Of a stretch of 28,401 bases of DNA, positions 1 to 22,929 are shown in pieces. Both the position numbers and the translations under genes were made by a program. The notes under the pieces were generated by a model, which did no database searches, was not told the origin of the DNA, and was given only the letters and a program-made list of their open reading frames with translations. Numbering within the stretch: position 1 is the stretch's first letter; the number at the start of each line of letters is the position of its first letter. The stretch is from positions 1 to 28,401 of the forward strand of contig NW_026971850.1 in the NCBI RefSeq assembly GCF_026151205.1, given 5' to 3'. The stretch is from Bolinopsis microptera (lineage: Eukaryota > Ctenophora > Tentaculata > Lobata > Bolinopsidae).

Positions 1-3000
1 CCCCTTTTAGAGCAGGTAGAGTGAAGTTACACTAAACAATATTAAACCTGAGAGCAGGTAGAGTGGAAGGTTACACTAAAACAATATTAAACCTGAGAGC
101 AGGTAGAGTGAAGGTTACACTAAAACAATATTAAACCTGAGAGCAGGTAGAGTGAAGGTTACACTAAATCTATATTAAACCTGAGAGCAGGTAGAGTGAA
201 GGTTCACTAAAACAATATTAAACCTGAGAGCAGGTAAGTGAAGGTTACACTAAAACAATATTAAACCTGAGAGCAGGTAGAGTGTAAGGTCACTAGAAAC
301 AATATTAAACCTGAGAGCAGGTAGAGGGAAGGTTACACTAAAACAATATTCAACCTGAGTAGCATGTAGAGTGAAGGTTTACACTAAAACAATATTAAAC
401 CTGAGAGCAGTAGAGTGAAGGTTACACTAAAACAATATTAAACCTGAGAGCAGTAGAGTGAAGGTTACACTAAAACAATATTAAACCTGAGAGCAGGTAG
501 AGTGAAGGTTACACTAAAACAATATTAAACCTGAGAGCAGGTAGAGTGAAGGTTACACTAAAAAATATTAAACCTGAGAGCAGGTAGAGTGAAGGTTACA
601 CTAAAACAATATTAACCTGAGAGCAGGTAGAGTGAAGGTTACACTAAAACAATATTCAACCTGAGAGCAGGTAGAGTGAAGGTTACACTAAAACAATATT
701 AAACCTGAGAGCAGGTAGAGTGAAGGTTACACTACAACAATATTAAACCTGAGAGCAGGTAGAGTGAAGGTTACACTAAAACAATATTCAACCTGAGAGC
801 AGGTAGAGTGAAGGTTACACTAAAACAATATTAAACCTGAGAGCAGGTAGAGTGAAGGTTACACTAAAACAATATTAAACCTGAGAGCAGGTAGAGTGAA
901 GGTTACACTAAAACAATATTCAACCTGAGAGCAGGTAGAGTGAAGGTTACACTAAAACAATATTAAACCTGAGAGCAGGTAGAGTGAAGGTTACACTACA
1001 ACAATATTAAACCTGAGAGCAGGTAGAGTGAAGGTTACACTAAAACAATATTAAACCTGAGAGCAGGTAGAGTGAAGGTTACACTAAAACAATATTAAAC
1101 CTGAGAGCAGGTAGAGTGAAGGTTACACTAAAACAATATTCAACCTGAGAGCAGGTAGAGTGAAGGTTACACTAAAACAATATTAAACCTGAGAGCAGGT
1201 AGAGTGAAGGTTACACTAAAACAATATTCAACCTGAGAGCAGGTAGAGTGAAGGTTACACTAAAACAATATTAAACCTGAGAGCAGGTAGAGTGAAGGTT
1301 ACACTAAAACAATATTAAACCTGAGAGCAGGTAGAGTGAAGGTTACACTAAAACAATATTCAACCTGAGAGCAGGTAGAGTGAAGGTTACACTAAAACAA
1401 TATTAAACCTGAGAGCAGGTAGAGTGAAGGTTACACTAAAACAATATTAAACCTGAGAGCAGGTAGAGTGAAGGTTACACTAAAACAATATTAAACCTGA
1501 GAGCAGGTAGAGTGAAGGTTACACTAAAACAATATTAAACCTGAGAGCAGGTAGAGTGAAGGTTACACTAAAACAATATTAAACCTGAGAGCAGGTAGAG
1601 TGAAGGTTACACTAAAACAATATTAAACCTGAGAGCAGGTAGAGTGAAGGTTACACTAAAACAATATTAAACCTGAGAGCAGGTAGAGTGAAGGTTACAC
1701 TAAACAATATTAAACCTGAGAGCAGGTAGAGTGAAGGTTACACTAAAACAATATTAAACCTGAGAGCAGGTAGAGTGAAGGTTACACTAAAACAATATTA
1801 AACCTGAGAGCAGGTAGAGTGAAGGTTACACTAAAACAATATTAAACCTGAGAGCAGGTAGAGTGAAGGTTACACTAAAACAATATTAAACCTGAGAGCA
1901 GGTAGAGTGAAGGTTACACTAAAACAATATTAAACCTGAGAGCAGGTAGAGTGAAGGTTACACTAAAACAATATTCAACCTGAGAGCAGGTAGAGTGAAG
2001 GTTACACTAAAACAATATTAAACCTGAGAGCAGGTAGAGTGAAGGTTACACTAAAACAATATTAAACCTGAGAGCAGGTAGAGTGAAGGTTACACTAAAA
2101 CAATATTCAACCTGAGAGCAGGTAGAGTGAAGTTACACTAAAAACAATATTAAACCTGAGAGCAGGTAGAGTGAAGGTTACACTAAAACAATATTAACCT
2201 GAGAGCAGGTAGAGTGAAGGTTACACTAAAACAATATTAAACCTGAGAGCAGGTAGAGTGAGGTTACACTAAAACAATATTAAACCTGAGAGCAGGTAGA
2301 GTGAAGGTTACACTAAAACAATATTAAACCTGAGAGCAGGTAGAGTGAAGGTTACACTACAACAATATTAAACCTGAGAGCAGGTAGAGTGAAGGTTACA
2401 CTAAAACAATATTCAACCTGAGAGCAGGTAGAGTGAAGGTTACACTAAACAATATTAAACCTGAGAGCTGGTAGAGTGAAGGTTACACTAAAACAATATT
2501 AAACCTGAGAGCAGGTAGAGTGAAGGTTACACTACAACAATATTAAAACCTGAGAGCAGGTAGAGTGAAGGTTACACTCAAACAATATTAAACCTGAGAG
2601 CAGGTAGAGTGAAGGTTACACTAAAACAATATTAAACCTGAGAGCAGTAGAGTGAAGGTTACACTAAAACAATATTCAACCTGAGAGCAGGTAGAGTGAA
2701 GGTTACACTAAAACAATATAAACCTGAGAGCAGGTAGAGTGAAGGTTACACTAAAAACAATATTAAACCTGAGAGCAAGGTAGAGTGAAGGTTACACTAA
2801 AACAATATACAACCTGAGAGCAGGTAGAGTGAAGGTTACACTAAAACAATATTAAACCTGAGAGCAGGTAGAGTGAAGGTTACACTAAAACAATATTAAC
2901 CTGAGAGCAGGTAGAGTGAAGTTACACTAAAACAATATTAACCTGAGAGCTGGTAGAGTGAAGGTTACACTAAAACAATTGTTTCAACCTGGAGAGCAGG

Positions 3001-3204
3001 TAGAGCGAAGGTTACACTAAAAACATATAAACCTGAGAGCAGGGAGAGTGAAGGTTACACTAAAACAATATTCAACACCCTGAGAGCAGGTAGAGTGAAG
3101 GTTACACTACAACAATATTAAACCTGAGAGCAGTAGAGTGAAGGTTACACTAAAACAATATTAAACCTGAGAGCAGGTAGAGTGAAGTTACACTAAAACA
3201 ATAT
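1..3204 (+). repeat. 44-bp satellite array, mostly intact block 1
   Basis: About 73 head-to-tail copies of a 44-bp unit, most identical or within one or two changes of the reference copy at 20441-20484. The period is directly visible: the same text recurs every 660 bases (15 units) where no indel intervenes. Two substitutions recur. A39>C (TTCAACC) lies at 351, 657, 789, 921, 1141, 1229, 1361, 1976, 2108, 2414, 2677, 2810, 2985 and 3073. A29>C (ACTACAAC) lies at 735, 999, 2360, 2535 and 3110. A rarer GCAGG>GCTGG change is at 2469 and 2951. Single-base deletions (CAGTAGAG for CAGGTAGAG, AAACAATA for AAAACAATA) are scattered and become more common in the first 450 bases and after about 2700. 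One copy near 2973-2990 has extra bases making CAATTGTTTC. The array already runs when the window opens, so the true left edge is outside. No gene is present. This is non-coding tandem DNA; the satellite family is not one I recognise. Confidence 0.97.
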
Positions 3205-14440
<11,236 letters not shown>

Positions 14441-15119
14441 GAAGGTTACTCTAAAACAAATATTAAAATCACTGAGAGCAGGTAGAGTTGAAGGATACAC
14501 TAAAAACAATATTTAAACAAACAGGTAGAGTAAAGGTTCCCTAAAAACAATATTAACCAAACAGGGAAGTGAAGGTACCAAAAATTTTTAACCCAACAAA
14601 TAAAAACACAAAACAAAATTAAACCTGAGACATAAGTGAAGGTTACACAAAACAATATTCAAACCCGAACAAGGGAAGGTTTTCACTAAAAAACAATATT
14701 AAAAACCGAGAGCATAGAGTAAGTTTAAACCAAAAAAATATTCAACCAAAGCAGGGGATGAAAGTTACACTAAAAACAAATTAAACCTGAGAGCAGGTAG
14801 GTAAGGGTTTCACTAAAAAAAATATTAACCTGGAGCAGGGGAGATGAAGGTTAAAAACTAAAACAATATTTAACCTGAGAGCAGGTAAAGGAAGGTTACA
14901 CTAAAACAATATTTTAAACCGAAGCAGGTAATAAGGTTACCTAAACATATAAAAATGAAGCGGGAATGAAAAGGGTTAACCTAAAACAAAATTAAAAAAC
15001 CGAGACAGTAGAGGGAAGGTTTTCACTAAAAACAATAAAACAACCTGAGAGCATAAGGAAGGTTCACTAAAAAAAATATTAAAACCCGAAGCAGGTAGTG
15101 AAGGTTGACACCTAAATCA
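14441..15119 (+). repeat. Degraded satellite segment between clean blocks
   Basis: Copies are recognisable throughout, but with a mixture of deletions and run extension. Examples are AAACCCGAACAAGGG near 14663, GGTTTTCACTAAAAAACAATATT near 14678 (unit positions 19-38 with three runs lengthened), and GGTTAAAAACTAAAAC near 14848. The quality falls at about 14441 and recovers abruptly at about 15120. No non-satellite sequence is evident. Confidence 0.88.
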
Positions 15120-15787
15120 TATTAAACCTGAGAGCAGGTAGAGTGAGGTTACACTAAAACAATATTAAAACCTGAGAGCAGGTAGAGTGAAGGTTACACT
15201 AAAACAATATTAAACCTGAGAGCAGGGTAGAGTGAAGTTACACTAAAACAATATTAAACCTGAGAGCAGTAGAGTGAAGGTTACACTAAAACAATATTAA
15301 ACCTGAGAGCAGGTAGAGAGTGAAGGTTACACTAAAACAATATTAAACCTGAGAGCAGTAGAGTGAAGGTTACACTAAAACAATATTAAACCTGAGAGCA
15401 GGTAGAGTGAAGGTAACACTAAAAACAATATTAAAACCTGAGATGCAGGTAGAGTGAAGTTACACTAAAACACTATTAACCTGAGAGCAGGTAGAGTGAA
15501 GGTTACACTAAAACAATATTCAACCTGAGAGCAGGTAGCGTGAAAGTTACACAAAAACATTATTAAACCTGAGAGCAGGTAGAGTGAAGGTTACACTAAA
15601 ACAATAGTCAACCTGAGAGCAGGTAGAGTGAAGGTTACACTAAAACAATATTAAACCTGAGAGCAGTAGAGTGAAGGTTACACTACAACAATATTCAACC
15701 TGAGAGCAGGTAGAGTGAAGGTTACACTAAAACAATATTATACCTGAGAGCAGGTAGAGTGAAGGTTACACTAAAACAATATTAAAC
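15120..15787 (+). repeat. 44-bp satellite array, clean block 3
   Basis: About 15 units near consensus, with occasional single-base indels (CAGTAGAG; CAGGTAGAGAGTGAAGG near 15308, which has an extra AG). The unit at about 15660-15700 carries both recurrent variants, position-29 C at 15685 and position-39 C at 15696, as at 13490/13500. This linkage of the two variants supports real subfamilies of the unit. The block ends sharply at about 15788, where AAACCCAGAGCAGTAAGG begins the next damaged segment. Confidence 0.95.
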
Positions 15788-18700
15788 CCAGAGCAGTAAG
15801 GAAGGTTACACTAAAAAAAAAATTAACCTGAAGAGGTAAGGAAGGTTTCACTAAAAAAATTAAACCTGAGACAGTAGAGTAAGTACACAAAAAAATATTA
15901 ACCTAGAGCAGGTAAGGAAGTTCACTAAAACAAAAATTAAACCTGAGAGGGAGTAAAAGTAAGTTACACTAAAAAAAATATTTAAAACCCGAAGCAGGGA
16001 AGGAAGTTACCTAAAAAAAATATTCAACCTGAGAAACAGGGAGAGGGAAGGTTCACTAAAACAATATTAAACCTAGACAGGTAGAGTGAAAATTAACAAA
16101 AAAAATTCAACCTGAAGCAGTTTGAGTGAAGTTACACTAAACAATTTTAAACCAACAGAGAGGAATTTTTACTAAAACAATTTAAAACCTAGAGCGGTAG
16201 ATGAAGTTTCACTAAAAAAAATAAACCAAAAAAGTAATGAAGTTTCAAAAACAATATTAAACCGAAGCAGGTTTGGTGGGAAAACAAAAAAATATTAAAA
16301 ACCGAGACAGGAAGTAAAAAATTTCACTAAAAAAATTTAAAAATTAGACAGGAAGAAGTGAAGTTACAAACTAAAAAAAATATTAAACCTGAAAGGAAGG
16401 GGAAGGTTACCCCTAAAACAATTAACCTGAGGCAGGGAGATGAAGGTACACTAAAAAAAATTAAAACAGATAATCCCATAAAAAAAATTTAAAATAGCAG
16501 GAAGTAAGGTTACACTAAAAACAATTTAAAAACCCGGGCAGGGAGAGTGAAGGTTTCACTAAAAAATATTAAACCTAGAGCATAATAAGGTTTACACTAA
16601 AACATATTAAAACCAAACAAAAATTCAAAAACAAATTAAAACCCGAGAGCAGGTAGATGAAGGGACACTAAAACAATATAAACCGGAGCAGTAATGAAGG
16701 TTCACAAAAAAAAATATTAAACCTAAGCCGGGAGAGTAAGTTCACTACAACAATTTAAAACCCTAAACAGTAGAGTGAAGGTTTTACTAAAACAATATTC
16801 CCGAAGCATAGATAAAATTTCACTAAAACAATATTAAAACCGGAGAGGTAAGAAGGTTAACTAAAACAATAAAAACCGAAGCAGTAGATAAGGTTTAAAT
16901 AAAACAATATTCAACCGAGAGCAGGAGATGAAGGTTACACTAAACCCAAAAAAACCGAAGCGGTTTAATAAGGTTTCCTAAAACAAATAAACCTGAGGAG
17001 TAAGTGAATTTCACAAAACAAATTTTTCCAAACAGGGAGATGAGGTTACACTAAAACAAAAACCTAGAGCAGTAGAGGAAGGTTTCACTACAACAAATTA
17101 AAAAGAGAGCAGGAGATGAAGTTACACTAAAAAATATTCAACCTTTGGAGCAGGGAGAGTGAAGGGGACACAAAAAAAAAAATTAAAACCCGAAGCAGGG
17201 AAGTGAAGTTTTCACTAAAACAAATTAAAAACCCGAAGCAGGTGGTGAAGGTTTTAAAATAAAAACCCAAAATTAAACCCCAAGCAGTAAGTGAAGGGGT
17301 TTCACTAAAAAAAAAAAAATTAACCGAGAGCAGTAGAGTGAATCACAAACAAATTAAAAACCGAGAGAGTAGAGTGAAGGGTTACACTAAAACAATATAA
17401 AAAAGACGTAGAGTGAAGGTTAACTAAAACAAAATTAAACCTGAACGTAAGGAAGGTTTAAAAACCCAAAACAATATTAAAAAAAAAAGCAGGTAGATAA
17501 GGTTTTCACAAAAAAAATTTAAACCAAGCAGGTAATTTAAGGTTACACTAAAACAATATTAAAAAAAAAGGAGAGGGAAGTGAAGGGACACAAAAAAAAA
17601 TTAAACCTGAGAGCAGGGAAGTGAAGTTACCTAAAACCTATTAACCAAGCATTTGAGTGAAGGGTTTCACTAAAAAAATATAAACCTGAACAGGTAAGTG
17701 AAGGTTACAAAAAACAATATTCCCCAAAAAGAGAGCAAGGGAAGTGAAGGTTTTCACTAAAAAAAAATTTAACCTAACATAAAATTACACTAAAACCAAA
17801 TATTAAACCTGAAGCAGTAAGTGAAGGGTTCCTAAAAAATTCAACCTGAAGCAGGGAGAGTAAAAGGTTACACTAAAACAAAAATTAAACCTGAAGCAGT
17901 TTGAGGAAAAATTACCTAAAACAATATTAAAACCGAGACAGTAGATAAGTTACCAAAAATTTAAACCTGAGAAATAAGTATTTTCATAAAAACAAAAACC
18001 TGAGAGCAGGAGAGAAGGTTCACTAAAACAATATTAAAAAAACCCGAAGCAGAGAGGAAGGGTTTTCCTAAACAATTTCAAACCGAACAGGGAAGGAAGG
18101 TTACACAAAAAAAATTTAAAACCCGAGAGCAGAGAGTGAAAGGTTTTTCACTAAAACAATATTTAAACCTGAGCGGGAGAGTAAGTTACACAAAAAAAAT
18201 ATTCAACCTAAGAGGGAGAGGGAAGTTTTCACAAAACAATATTAAACCTAAGCAAAGGAAGAGGAAGGTTACCAAAACAATATTCCCCTGAGAGCAGGTA
18301 AGTAAGTTACACTAAAAAATTTAAAACCAAAAGCAGGGGAGGGGTTACACAAAACAATTTAAAACCGAAGCAGGTAGAGTGAAGTTTTCACTAAAACAAA
18401 TTAACCCAAAAGCAGGTGTTAAGGTTACACAAAAACAATATTAAAAAACCTAAAAAAGGAGAGTGAAGGTTACACTAAACAAATTCAACCAGAGCATAGA
18501 GGAAAAGGGTTTCCTAAAAAAAAATTTAACCAAACTAAAAGGAAGGTACATAAAAACAAAAAATTAAAAGGAAGGGGTTACACTAAAACAAAATTTTAAC
18601 CTGAGAAGTAGAGTGAGGTTCCCAAAAAAAAATTAAAAACCCGAGACAGGTAGAGGAAGTTTTCACAAAACAAATTAAAAAACCGAGGCATAATGAAGGT

Positions 18701-20396
18701 TTCACTAAAACAATTTAACCTGGAGAAGTTAGAGGAAGGTTTCACTAAAACAATATTAAACCGAAGCGGGAATGAAGGTTACAACTAAAACAATATAAAA
18801 CCTAGAGAGGGGAGAGTGAAGGGGTTTCACTAAAAAATAAAACCTGAAGCAGGGAATGAAGGTTACATAAAACAATTTAACCCGAAGCAGGTAGAGTGAA
18901 GGTTACACTAAAACAATATAACCCTGAAGAAGGGGAGAGGGGGGTACACAAAAACAAAAAATAAACGAAGCAGGGAGAGGGAATTACACTAAAAACAATA
19001 TTAAAAATGAGGCGGTAAGTGAAGACACTAAAACAAATTAAACCCCAGAGCAGGGAAGTGGAAGGTTCACTAAAACAAATATTTAACCCCGAAGCAATTT
19101 GAGGAAGGTTTCCTAAAACAATATTAAACCTGAAAACAGGGAGATGAAGGTTACACTAAAAAAAATAAACCGAGAGCAGGTAAGTGAATACACTAAAAAA
19201 AATATTAAACCTGAACAGGTAGAGTGAAGGTTTCCTAAAACAAAAATTTAACCCAAGCAGGGAATGAAAATTTCACACAACAAAATAAAACCCGAGACAG
19301 GTAGGGAAGGTTCCCAAAAAAAATTTTTTAAACCTGGAAAACATGAAGGAAGTTTTCACAAAAACAATATTCAACCTGAAAAGGGGAGATGAAGGGTTTC
19401 ACAAAAAAATATAAAAAACCGAAGCAGGTAGAGTGAAGGGACCTAAAAAAAATATTAAACCCCGAGAGCATAGATGAAGGTTCACAAAACAAAATAACCT
19501 AAGCAGGAGAGTGAAGTTACACTAAAACAAATTAAACCCCGGAAAAGGTAATAAGGTTACACTAAAACAATATTAACCAGAGGCGGGGAGAGTGAAGGGT
19601 TTCACTAAAACAATATAAACCTGAGAGCGGAAGTGAAGGTTTTTACAAAAAAATATTAAACCTAACGGTAGAGTAAGGTTTCACAAAAACAAATTAAAAA
19701 CCCGAGAGCAGGTAGAAAGGTTTCACTAAAACCAAAATTAAAAAACCGAGACATAAGTGAAAGGGTTTCACTAAAAACAAAAAAAAGGGCTTGGCCTCCG
19801 GGGAAAAGGGGAAAAGGGGAAAACACTAAAACAAAAATAAACCTAGAGCAGGTAAATGAAGGTTTTCACAAAAAAAATTTTAACCGAAGGGGAGGTGGAA
19901 GAAGGTTACACAAAAAAAAATTAAAACAAAATGGGCCGGTAAGTGAATTTCCCTAAAACAATATTCAACCAAAAAGGGAAAAGCAAATAAAAAAAAAAAA
20001 GAGCGGGAAAAAGGGCCAAAAAAAATTTTAACCGAAGCATAGGGAAGGTTCACTAAAAAAATTTAAACCTGAAAAGGGAGGGAAGTGAAGTTACACAAAA
20101 CAAATTAACCGAAAGCAGGGAAATTTAAGTTAACTAAAAAAAAATATTAAACCAGAAAGGTAGAGAAAATTACAACAAAAAAAAATTAACCGGAGCGTAG
20201 AGGAAGGTTCACAACAAAATTTAAAACCCGAAGCAGGAGAGGAAGTTACCTAAAACAATATCAACCTGAGAGCAGGTAGAAGGGGGAAGGTTACACAAAA
20301 AAAAAATAAAAACCTGAAGCGGTAAGTGAAGGTTACACTAAAAAAAAATAAAAACCCGAGGCGGTAGGGAGGTTCACTAAAAACAATATTAAACCA
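15788..20396 (+). repeat. Long degraded satellite segment with homopolymer over-extension
   Basis: Roughly 4.6 kb in which the 44-bp unit stays readable but is distorted in a stereotyped way. TTAC becomes TTTC or TTTTC, CCTG becomes CCCG, GGTAG becomes GGGAG, CAGGT loses GG to give CAT, and AAAACAA becomes a longer pure A run. True substitutions that do not copy a neighbouring base are rare. Small oddities include the GC-rich insert at 19787-19824 (listed separately) and poly-A/GGGCC scraps at 19920-20030. No long frame, RNA gene or element is present. I read this as a low-quality consensus over ordinary array, not as an anciently diverged satellite, because random mutation would not favour extension of the preceding run. 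Confidence 0.88.
19787..19824. other. Non-satellite GC-rich insert with GGGGAAAA x3
   Basis: This short stretch does not match the 44-bp unit. It begins GGGCTTGGCCTCC and continues as three GGGGAAAA octamers before normal satellite text (CACTAAAAC) resumes. TTGGCCTCC has no counterpart in the unit. The octamer could be run-extended GGTTAC/AAAA text or a true small microsatellite. It could also be a chimeric read scrap. No function is proposed. Confidence 0.55.
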
Positions 20397-22929
20397 GAGA
20401 GCAGGTAGAGTGAAGGTTACACTAAAACAATATTAAACCTGAGAGCAGGTAGAGTGAAGGTTACACTAAAACAATATTAAACCTGAGAGCAGGTAGAGTG
20501 AAGGTTACACTAAAACAATATTCAACCTGAGAGCAGGTAGAGTGAAGGTTACACTAAAACAATATTCAACCTGAGAGCAGGTAGAGTGAAGGTTACACTA
20601 AAACAATATTAAACCTGAGAGCAGGTAGAGTGAAGGTTACACTAAAACAATATTAAACCTGAGAGCAGGTAGAGTGAAGGTTACACTAAAACAATATTAA
20701 ACCTGAGAGCAGGTAGAGTGAAGGTTACACTAAAACAATATTAAACCTGAGAGCAGGTAGAGTGAAGGTTACACTAAAACAATATTCAACCTGAGAGCAG
20801 GTAGAGTGAAGGTTACACTAAAACAATATTAAACCTGAGAGCAGGTAGAGTGAAGGTTACACTAAAACAATATTAAACCTGAGAGCAGGTAGAGTGAAGG
20901 TTACACTAAAACAATATTAAACCTGAGAGCAGGTAGAGTGAAGGTTACACTAAAACAATATTAAACCTGAGAGCAGGTAGAGTGAAGGTTACACTAAAAC
21001 AATATTAAACCTGAGAGCAGGTAGAGTGAAGGTTACACTAAAACAATATTAAACCTGAGAGCAGGTAGAGTGAAGGTTACACTAAAACAATATTAAACCT
21101 GAGAGCAGGTAGAGTGAAGGTTACACTAAAACAATATTAAACCTGAGAGCAGGTAGAGTGAAGGTTACACTAAAACAATATTAAACCTGAGAGCAGGTAG
21201 AGTGAAGGTTACACTAAAACAATATTCAACCTGAGAGCAGGTAGAGTGAAGGTTACACTAAAACAATATTAAACCTGAGAGCAGGTAGAGTGAAGGTTAC
21301 ACTAAAACAATATTAAACCTGAGAGCAGGTAGAGTGAAGGTTACACTAAAACAATATTAAACCTGAGAGCAGGTAGAGTGAAGGTTACACTAAAACAATA
21401 TTAAACCTGAGAGCAGGTAGAGTGAAGGTTACACTAAAACAATATTAAACCTGAGAGCAGGTAGAGTGAAGGTTACACTAAAACAATATTCAACCTGAGA
21501 GCAGGTAGAGTGAAGGTTACACTAAAACAATATTAAACCTGAGAGCAGGTAGAGTGAAGGTTACACTAAAACAATATTAAACCTGAGAGCAGGTAGAGTG
21601 AAGGTTACACTAAAACAATATTAAACCTGAGAGCAGGTAGAGTGAAGGTTACACTAAAACAATATTAAACCTGAGAGCAGGTAGAGTGAAGGTTACACTA
21701 AAACAATATTAAACCTGAGAGCAGGTAGAGTGAAGGTTACACTAAAACAATATTAAACCTGAGAGCAGGTAGAGTGAAGGTTACACTAAAACAATATTAA
21801 ACCTGAGAGCAGGTAGAGTGAAGGTTACACTAAAACAATATTAAACCTGAGAGCAGGTAGAGTGAAGGTTACACTAAAACAATATTAAACCTGAGAGCAG
21901 GTAGAGTGAAGGTTACACTAAAACAATATTAAACCTGAGAGCAGGTAGAGTGAAGGTTACACTAAAACAATATTAAACCTGAGAGCAGGTAGAGTGAAGG
22001 TTACACTAAAACAATATTAAACCTGAGAGCAGGTAGAGTGAAGGTTACACTAAAACAATATTAAACCTGAGAGCAGGTAGAGTGAAGGTTACACTAAAAC
22101 AATATTAAACCTGAGAGCAGGTAGAGTGAAGGTTACACTAAAACAATATTAAACCTGAGAGCAGGTAGAGTGAAGGTTACACTAAAACAATATTAAACCT
22201 GAGAGCAGGTAGAGTGAAGGTTACACTAAAACAATATTAAACCTGAGAGCAGGTAGAGTGAAGGTTACACTAAAACAATATTAAACCTGAGAGCAGGTAG
22301 AGTGAAGGTTACACTAAAACAATATTAAACCTGAGAGCAGGTAGAGTGAAGGTTACACTAAAACAATATTAAACCTGAGAGCAGGTAGAGTGAAGGTTAC
22401 ACTAAAACAATATTAAACCTGAGAGCAGGTAGAGTGAAGGTTACACTAAAACAATATTAAACCTGAGAGCAGGTAGAGTGAAGGTTACACTAAAACAATA
22501 TTAAACCTGAGAGCAGGTAGAGTGAAGGTTACACTAAAACAATATTAAACCTGAGAGCAGGTAGAGTGAAGGTTACACTAAAACAATATTAAACCTGAGA
22601 GCAGGTAGAGTGAAGGTTACACTAAAACAATATTAAACCTGAGAGCAGGTAGAGTGAAGGTTACACTAAAACAATATTAAACCTGAGAGCAGGTAGAGTG
22701 AAGGTTACACTAAAACAATATTAAACCTGAGAGCAGGTAGAGTGAAGGTTACACTAAAACAATATTAAACCTGAGAGCAGGTAGAGTGAAGGTTACACTA
22801 AAACAATATTAAACCTGAGAGCAGGTAGAGTGAAGGTTACACTAAAACAATATTAAACCTGAGAGCAGGTAGAGTGAAGGTTACACTAAAACAATATTAA
22901 ACCTGAGAGCAGGTAGAGTGAAGGTTACA
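20397..22929 (+). repeat. Essentially perfect 44-bp satellite block (reference copies)
   Basis: About 58 consecutive units with no indels that I can find. The only variation is the position-39 A>C change at 20523, 20567, 20787, 21227 and 21491, which are 1, 5, 10 and 6 units apart. From 21492 to 22929 about 33 units in a row are identical. The reference unit 20441-20484 is used for numbering here: 19 A, 9 T, 10 G and 6 C on the + strand. Stops in every frame (TAG at CAGGTAG, TGA at CTGAG and GTGAA, TAA at CTAAAA and TTAAAC) and a period not divisible by 3 rule out coding. Both edges are sharp: imperfect copies on the left up to AAACCAGAGA, and a break within GGTTACA on the right. Confidence 0.98.
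20437..20450. repeat. Perfect 5-bp inverted repeat in the satellite unit (example copy)
   Basis: ACCTG and CAGGT are exact reverse complements separated by AGAG, giving a 5-bp stem with a 4-base loop. The motif spans the join of neighbouring units (positions 41-44 and 1-10), so it exists only because the units are tandem. The same 14 bases recur in nearly every intact unit of the window. The stem cannot be lengthened because the next pair outward is A opposite A. A 5-bp stem is weak as DNA but could fold in transcripts of the array. Confidence 0.85.

Noticed and set aside
1-3204. CRISPR array
   Set aside because: There are no unique spacers. The full 44-base period is repeat, and the variants are point changes.
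15788-20396. Old, diverged satellite subfamily
   Set aside because: The changes follow homopolymer-extension rules and stop abruptly at a perfect block, which fits technical error better than age.
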